Shown here: piece by piece, positions 31,235-36,816 of the stretch
Numbering within the stretch: position 1 is the first letter of the stretch
How the letters are laid out: every line of letters begins with the position of its first letter
From: Candidatus Omnitrophota bacterium
GTDB taxonomy: Bacteria; Omnitrophota; Omnitrophia; Omnitrophales; Aquincolibacteriaceae
Length of the DNA stretch: 36,816 nucleotides
Assembly: GCA_023247035.1 (NCBI GenBank)
Contig: JAHFHG010000004.1
Location: 1 to 36,816, forward strand
Direction of reading: 5' to 3'
Position numbers and translations under genes: made by a program
Notes under the pieces: model-generated
What the model was told of the DNA's origin: nothing
Databases searched by the model: none
Seen by the model: only the letters and a program-made list of their open reading frames with translations

Positions 31235-32380
31235 ATGAAATCTTATGCGATAACCCTGATTCCCGGCGACGGCGTCGGGCCGGAGCTGGCGGAAACCGCC
31301 AAGAAATGTATTGAGGCCGCCGGCGTCCCCGTTCAGTGGGACATCCAGAACGCAGGCCTGGACGTCATGGAAAAAGAGGGGACGCCCTTGCCGGAGCGCG
31401 TGCTGGATTCGATCCGCAAAAATAAGGTCGCGATCAAATCTCCGATCACAACGCCGGTGGGCACGGGCTTTCGCTCGGTCAACGTCGCGCTTCGCAAGGA
31501 ATTGGATTTATATGCCTGCCTCCGGCCGTGCAAATCTTACGCCGGCGTCCGGTCGCGTTACCAAAATATTGACCTGGTGATTGTCCGCGAAAACACCGAA
31601 GACCTTTACGCGGGGATTGAATTCCAAAAAGGAACCCCGGAAGTTTCCGAAATCATCCGCCTCATTGAAAAGCTCTCCAAGAAAAAGATCCGCCCGGATT
31701 CCGGCGTCAGCATCAAACCGATTTCAGTAACGGGCACCGAGCGGATTGTCAGATTCGCTTTTGATTACGCCCGCCAATACAAAAGAAAAAAAGTGACGGC
31801 CGTACACAAAGCGAACATTATGAAATTTTCCGACGGACTTTTTCTCGAGGTCGCGCGGGAAGTGGCTAAAAAATATCCCGATATCGAATTCGAAGACCGT
31901 ATCGTCGACAATATGTGTATGCAGCTTGTGCAGGTGCCGGAGCATTACGACGTGCTGGTGCTTCCCAATCTTTACGGGGATATTATCTCGGATCTTTGCG
32001 CGGGCTTGATCGGCGGGCTTGGTGTAGCGCCCGGCGCGAATATCGGCGAGCATTACTCGCTTTTTGAGCCGACGCACGGTTCGGCTCCGAAATATAAGGG
32101 GCTCAATAAGGTGAATCCCACAGCGCTTCTTCTTTCAGGCGTGCTTATGCTGCGCCATTTGGGTGAGCGCCAGGCCGCCGACCGTCTGGAGTGGGCAATC
32201 TCGGAGGTTATCCGGGAAGGCAAAGAAGTCACTTATGATTTAAAAGAAAATCGTGGCGACAAGAGCGCCGTCGGCACGCGCGAAATGGGCGAGGCGATCA
32301 TCCGCAAAATGAAATCCGCCGGCAATCGGACGGATCCGTCCTCCGGCGGAGAAGCGCCTGCCGCCCTCCTCAAGAGATAA
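31235..32380 (+). CDS. icd: Isocitrate dehydrogenase, probably NAD-dependent
   Basis: The product is 381 residues with AAGGAG seven bases upstream of ATG 31235. It oxidatively decarboxylates isocitrate to 2-oxoglutarate. Family motifs are [30 protein letters not shown] (substrate loop), [25 protein letters not shown] (catalytic Lys), [17 protein letters not shown] and the cofactor-side [13 protein letters not shown]. The short form and loop sequences fit NAD-type enzymes rather than the E. coli NADP enzyme. Homoisocitrate or isopropylmalate dehydrogenases are relatives, but the neighbouring TCA genes favour this call. The next gene starts two bases after the stop. Confidence 0.88.
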   Translation: MKSYAITLIPGDGVGPELAETAKKCIEAAGVPVQWDIQNAGLDVMEKEGTPLPERVLDSIRKNKVAIKSPITTPVGTGFRSVNVALRKELDLYACLRPCKSYAGVRSRYQNIDLVIVRENTEDLYAGIEFQKGTPEVSEIIRLIEKLSKKKIRPDSGVSIKPISVTGTERIVRFAFDYARQYKRKKVTAVHKANIMKFSDGLFLEVAREVAKKYPDIEFEDRIVDNMCMQLVQVPEHYDVLVLPNLYGDIISDLCAGLIGGLGVAPGANIGEHYSLFEPTHGSAPKYKGLNKVNPTALLLSGVLMLRHLGERQAADRLEWAISEVIREGKEVTYDLKENRGDKSAVGTREMGEAIIRKMKSAGNRTDPSSGGEAPAALLKR

Positions 32381-32382
32381 AA

Positions 32383-33315
32383 ATGGGAAAGCCCAAAGTT
32401 ACCGTCGTCGGAGCGGGATTTGTGGGGGCCACCACCGCCCAACGACTTGTCGAAAAAGAAATTGCCGATGTCGTTTTAATGGATATTGTGGAGGGTCTTC
32501 CGCAGGGAAAGGCCCTTGATATGATGGAATCCGCGCCTATTGAAGGATTCCGCACGAAAATCTCCGGCACGAATCATTACGCGGACACCAAAGATTCGGA
32601 TTTGGTGGTTATTACAGCCGGTCTTGCCCGCAAGCCGGGAATGAGCCGGGACGATCTCCTTTTCAAAAACGCCGAAATTATTTCCGGAGTTGTTTTAGAG
32701 TGCGCCAAAGTTTCGCCGAAAGCCATTTTGCTTATGGTCACCAACCCTCTGGACGTCATAACTTATCTGGCCTGGAAAAAATCAGGCTTTGACGCGAAGC
32801 GCGTATTCGGAATGGCCGGGACATTGGACTCTGCGCGCTACGCTTATTTTATTTCCGAGGCCTTGAACTGCGCGCCGTCGGACGTCGACGCTATTGTCCT
32901 GGGCGGGCACGGCGACGAAATGGTGCCCGTGCCGCAGCACACCAAAGTCAAAGGCCGGCCGGTTACGGAACTTTTGGATCCCGCGAAGATTGAGGCGATC
33001 AATCAGAGGACGCGCGACGGAGGAGCGGAGATTGTGAAGTATCTCAAAACAGGAAGCGCCTTCTACGCGCCTTCGTCTTCCGTGGTTCAGATGGTGAAAG
33101 CGATTTTTGAAAATTCCGGGAAGATGCTTCCTTGCTGCGTTTACCTTACCGGCCAGTACGGCATTCGCGACGTTTACTGCGGCGTGCCCGCGCGCCTTGG
33201 TCCTGGCGGCGTCCAAGAAGTCGTGGAAATTGCGCTGACGCCGGAACAAAAAGCGGCGCTAAGGACCTCCGCGGAGCACGTCCGCGAGAATTGTGGCAAA
33301 TTGAGTTTGAGTTAG
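32383..33315 (+). CDS. mdh: Malate dehydrogenase (LDH-like type)
   Basis: The product is 310 residues. It oxidises malate to oxaloacetate with NAD. The Rossmann motif is VTVVGAGFVGATTAQRL with the NAD-selecting acid in VVLMDIVEG. The substrate loop ITAGLARKPGMSRDDLL carries the arginine that distinguishes malate from lactate dehydrogenases. The proton-relay Asp is in VTNPLDVITYL region segments and the catalytic His is in LGGHGDEMVPV. It is translationally coupled to the isocitrate dehydrogenase gene and followed by a repeat-containing spacer before aconitase. Confidence 0.95.
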   Translation: MGKPKVTVVGAGFVGATTAQRLVEKEIADVVLMDIVEGLPQGKALDMMESAPIEGFRTKISGTNHYADTKDSDLVVITAGLARKPGMSRDDLLFKNAEIISGVVLECAKVSPKAILLMVTNPLDVITYLAWKKSGFDAKRVFGMAGTLDSARYAYFISEALNCAPSDVDAIVLGGHGDEMVPVPQHTKVKGRPVTELLDPAKIEAINQRTRDGGAEIVKYLKTGSAFYAPSSSVVQMVKAIFENSGKMLPCCVYLTGQYGIRDVYCGVPARLGPGGVQEVVEIALTPEQKAALRTSAEHVRENCGKLSLS

Positions 33316-33342
33316 GTGTGCGTGTCGAATTAGCAAGGGTAA

Positions 33343-33447
33343 ATATACCCTGTCAAATTTAAAATTGTCATTCCCGCACGATGTTAAGCGGGAATCCATG
33401 ATCTGGATTCCTGCTTTCGCAGGAATGACAACCAGGGCAGGAATGAC
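33343..33447. repeat. MITE-like repeat between mdh and acnA
   Basis: TACCCTGTCAAATTTAAAAT, then GTCATTCCCGCACGATGTTA, is the same terminus seen inverted at 23450-23481 joined to the left interior of that element. The end GCAGGAATGACA occurs twice in tandem (to 33430 and 33448). It fills most of the 174-base spacer. Confidence 0.75.
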
Positions 33448-33489
33448 AAAAACTTCAACGAAGATTTTGAATAAAGGCATTAAATCATT

Positions 33490-36276
<2,787 letters not shown>

Positions 36277-36278
36277 AT

Positions 36279-36366
36279 TTTATTTATGTCATTCCGGACG
36301 GCCGAAGGCCGAGCCGGAATCCATAAACAAATCAATGGATTCCCGCTAAAATCATGCGGGAATGAC
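36279..36366. repeat. MITE-like repeat between acnA and sdhC
   Basis: ATTTTATTTATGTCATTCCG begins a diverged copy of the GTCATTCC...GGAATGAC family, with a GGCCGAAGGCC hairpin inside, ending TGCGGGAATGACA at 36354-36366. It occupies nearly the whole spacer. Confidence 0.7.
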
Positions 36367-36381
36367 AAGAGAAAGAATTAA

Positions 36382-36816
36382 ATGTCCGATTCGAAAACTC
36401 CCGAGATTAAAATTTCCGCACACTTCTGGCTGCGGCGGCTGCATTCTTTGACCGGCATCTTTCCGATCGGCGCGTTTCTCCTCGAACACATGTTTTCCAA
36501 CTCCTTTATTCTCCGCGGCCCCGAGGCTTATAACGGGCAAATCAAATTCCTAAGCGGGCTTCCGTACGTTCTCTGGCTGGAGGTCTTCTTTATTTATCTG
36601 CCGATTCTGTATCACGCCTTTTACGGTTTTTATGTGATGTTTACCGGTAAAAACAATCTGGCCTGGTACCCTTATCCGGCCAATTTTCTTTATTCGCTCC
36701 AGCGGTGGACCGGGATCATTTCCTTCGCCTACATTCTTTATCACGTTTACCACACGCGGATCGTCAATCTTCTCTACGGAACGGAAGTCAGCTACGAACG
36801 GATGGCGGCATTGATG
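36382..36816 (+). CDS. sdhC: Succinate dehydrogenase cytochrome b subunit (b558 type), 3' end outside window
   Basis: ATG 36382 opens a frame of 145 codons that reaches the right edge without a stop. It starts MSDSKTPEIKISAHFWLRRL, then HSLTGIFPIGAFLLEHMFSN, a membrane helix with histidines suited to heme binding. Two more hydrophobic helices follow (LWLEVFFIYLPILYHAFYG and GIISFAYILYHVYHTRIV), again with His residues. This matches the single-subunit SdhC (b558) of type B succinate:quinone oxidoreductases. The flavoprotein and iron-sulfur subunits would be expected next. It extends the icd-mdh-acnA cluster. Confidence 0.88.
   Translation, partial: MSDSKTPEIKISAHFWLRRLHSLTGIFPIGAFLLEHMFSNSFILRGPEAYNGQIKFLSGLPYVLWLEVFFIYLPILYHAFYGFYVMFTGKNNLAWYPYPANFLYSLQRWTGIISFAYILYHVYHTRIVNLLYGTEVSYERMAALM

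Overview
The window looks like a chromosomal segment from an uncultured Gram-negative-type bacterium. Omnitrophota (PVC superphylum) is my best guess. The guess rests on the mix of two small secreted proteins resembling the exosortase-associated TIGR04073 family, an UpxY-type antiterminator heading a polysaccharide locus, a fused phosphoglycosyl transferase/sugar dehydratase, frequent TTG/GTG starts, and intergenic GTCATTCC...GGAATGAC repeats. No rRNA, tRNA or other strict taxonomic marker is present, so the placement is an inference.

Layout. (1) 1-4540 is a housekeeping block: the 3' part of an RsmB-like rRNA cytosine methyltransferase, a secreted TIGR04073-like protein, a zinc-ribbon gene interrupted by a frameshift, a glycerophosphodiester phosphodiesterase (minus strand), a TrmJ/SpoU-type RNA methyltransferase, orotate phosphoribosyltransferase with a clear terminator, and a second TIGR04073-like protein (minus strand). 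(2) About 4541-25986 is a 21-kb surface-glycan locus on the plus strand. An AT-rich promoter region leads into a small HTH regulator and an UpxY/NusG-like antiterminator. These are followed by an ABC-2 exporter (permease and ATPase), a sialic-acid module (neuA, neuB, neuC) that is visibly AT-richer than its surroundings, a methyltransferase, a decayed glycosyltransferase, a GT-B protein, several GT4 glycosyltransferases (one a two-catalytic-unit fusion), an O-antigen ligase/polymerase-type membrane protein, a CapK-like adenylating enzyme, a second methyltransferase, an ExoA-like GT2, a DegT aminotransferase, and a PglC-PglF-like fusion. (3) 26012-31021 is mixed: ygfZ and mutY (minus strand), a BNR/Asp-box propeller protein, an SRPBCC protein, an inositol-monophosphatase-family enzyme and a translationally adjacent 50-residue basic protein. 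(4) 31235-36816 is an oxidative TCA-cycle cluster: isocitrate dehydrogenase, malate dehydrogenase, aconitase and the start of sdhC, which runs off the right edge.

How the genes fit together. The fusion protein plus the DegT aminotransferase can make and load a 4-amino-4,6-dideoxy sugar onto a lipid carrier. The Neu trio can make CMP-sialic (nonulosonic) acid. The glycosyltransferases extend the chain, and the ABC transporter and ligase-type protein export and attach it. HTH plus UpxY probably control read-through of the long operon.

The most unusual signal is a 78-bp imperfect palindrome present twice. One copy lies in frame inside trmJ, where it encodes about 26 extra residues. The other forms the 3' end of the methyltransferase gene at 11.2 kb. 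The copies are about 81% identical, and several differences preserve base pairing across the long hairpin, as in the protein-coding palindromic elements known from Rickettsia. A second family of 26-30-bp perfect or near-perfect palindromes occurs three times, once inside the mutY coding sequence. A third, MITE-like family occurs five times in intergenic spacers.
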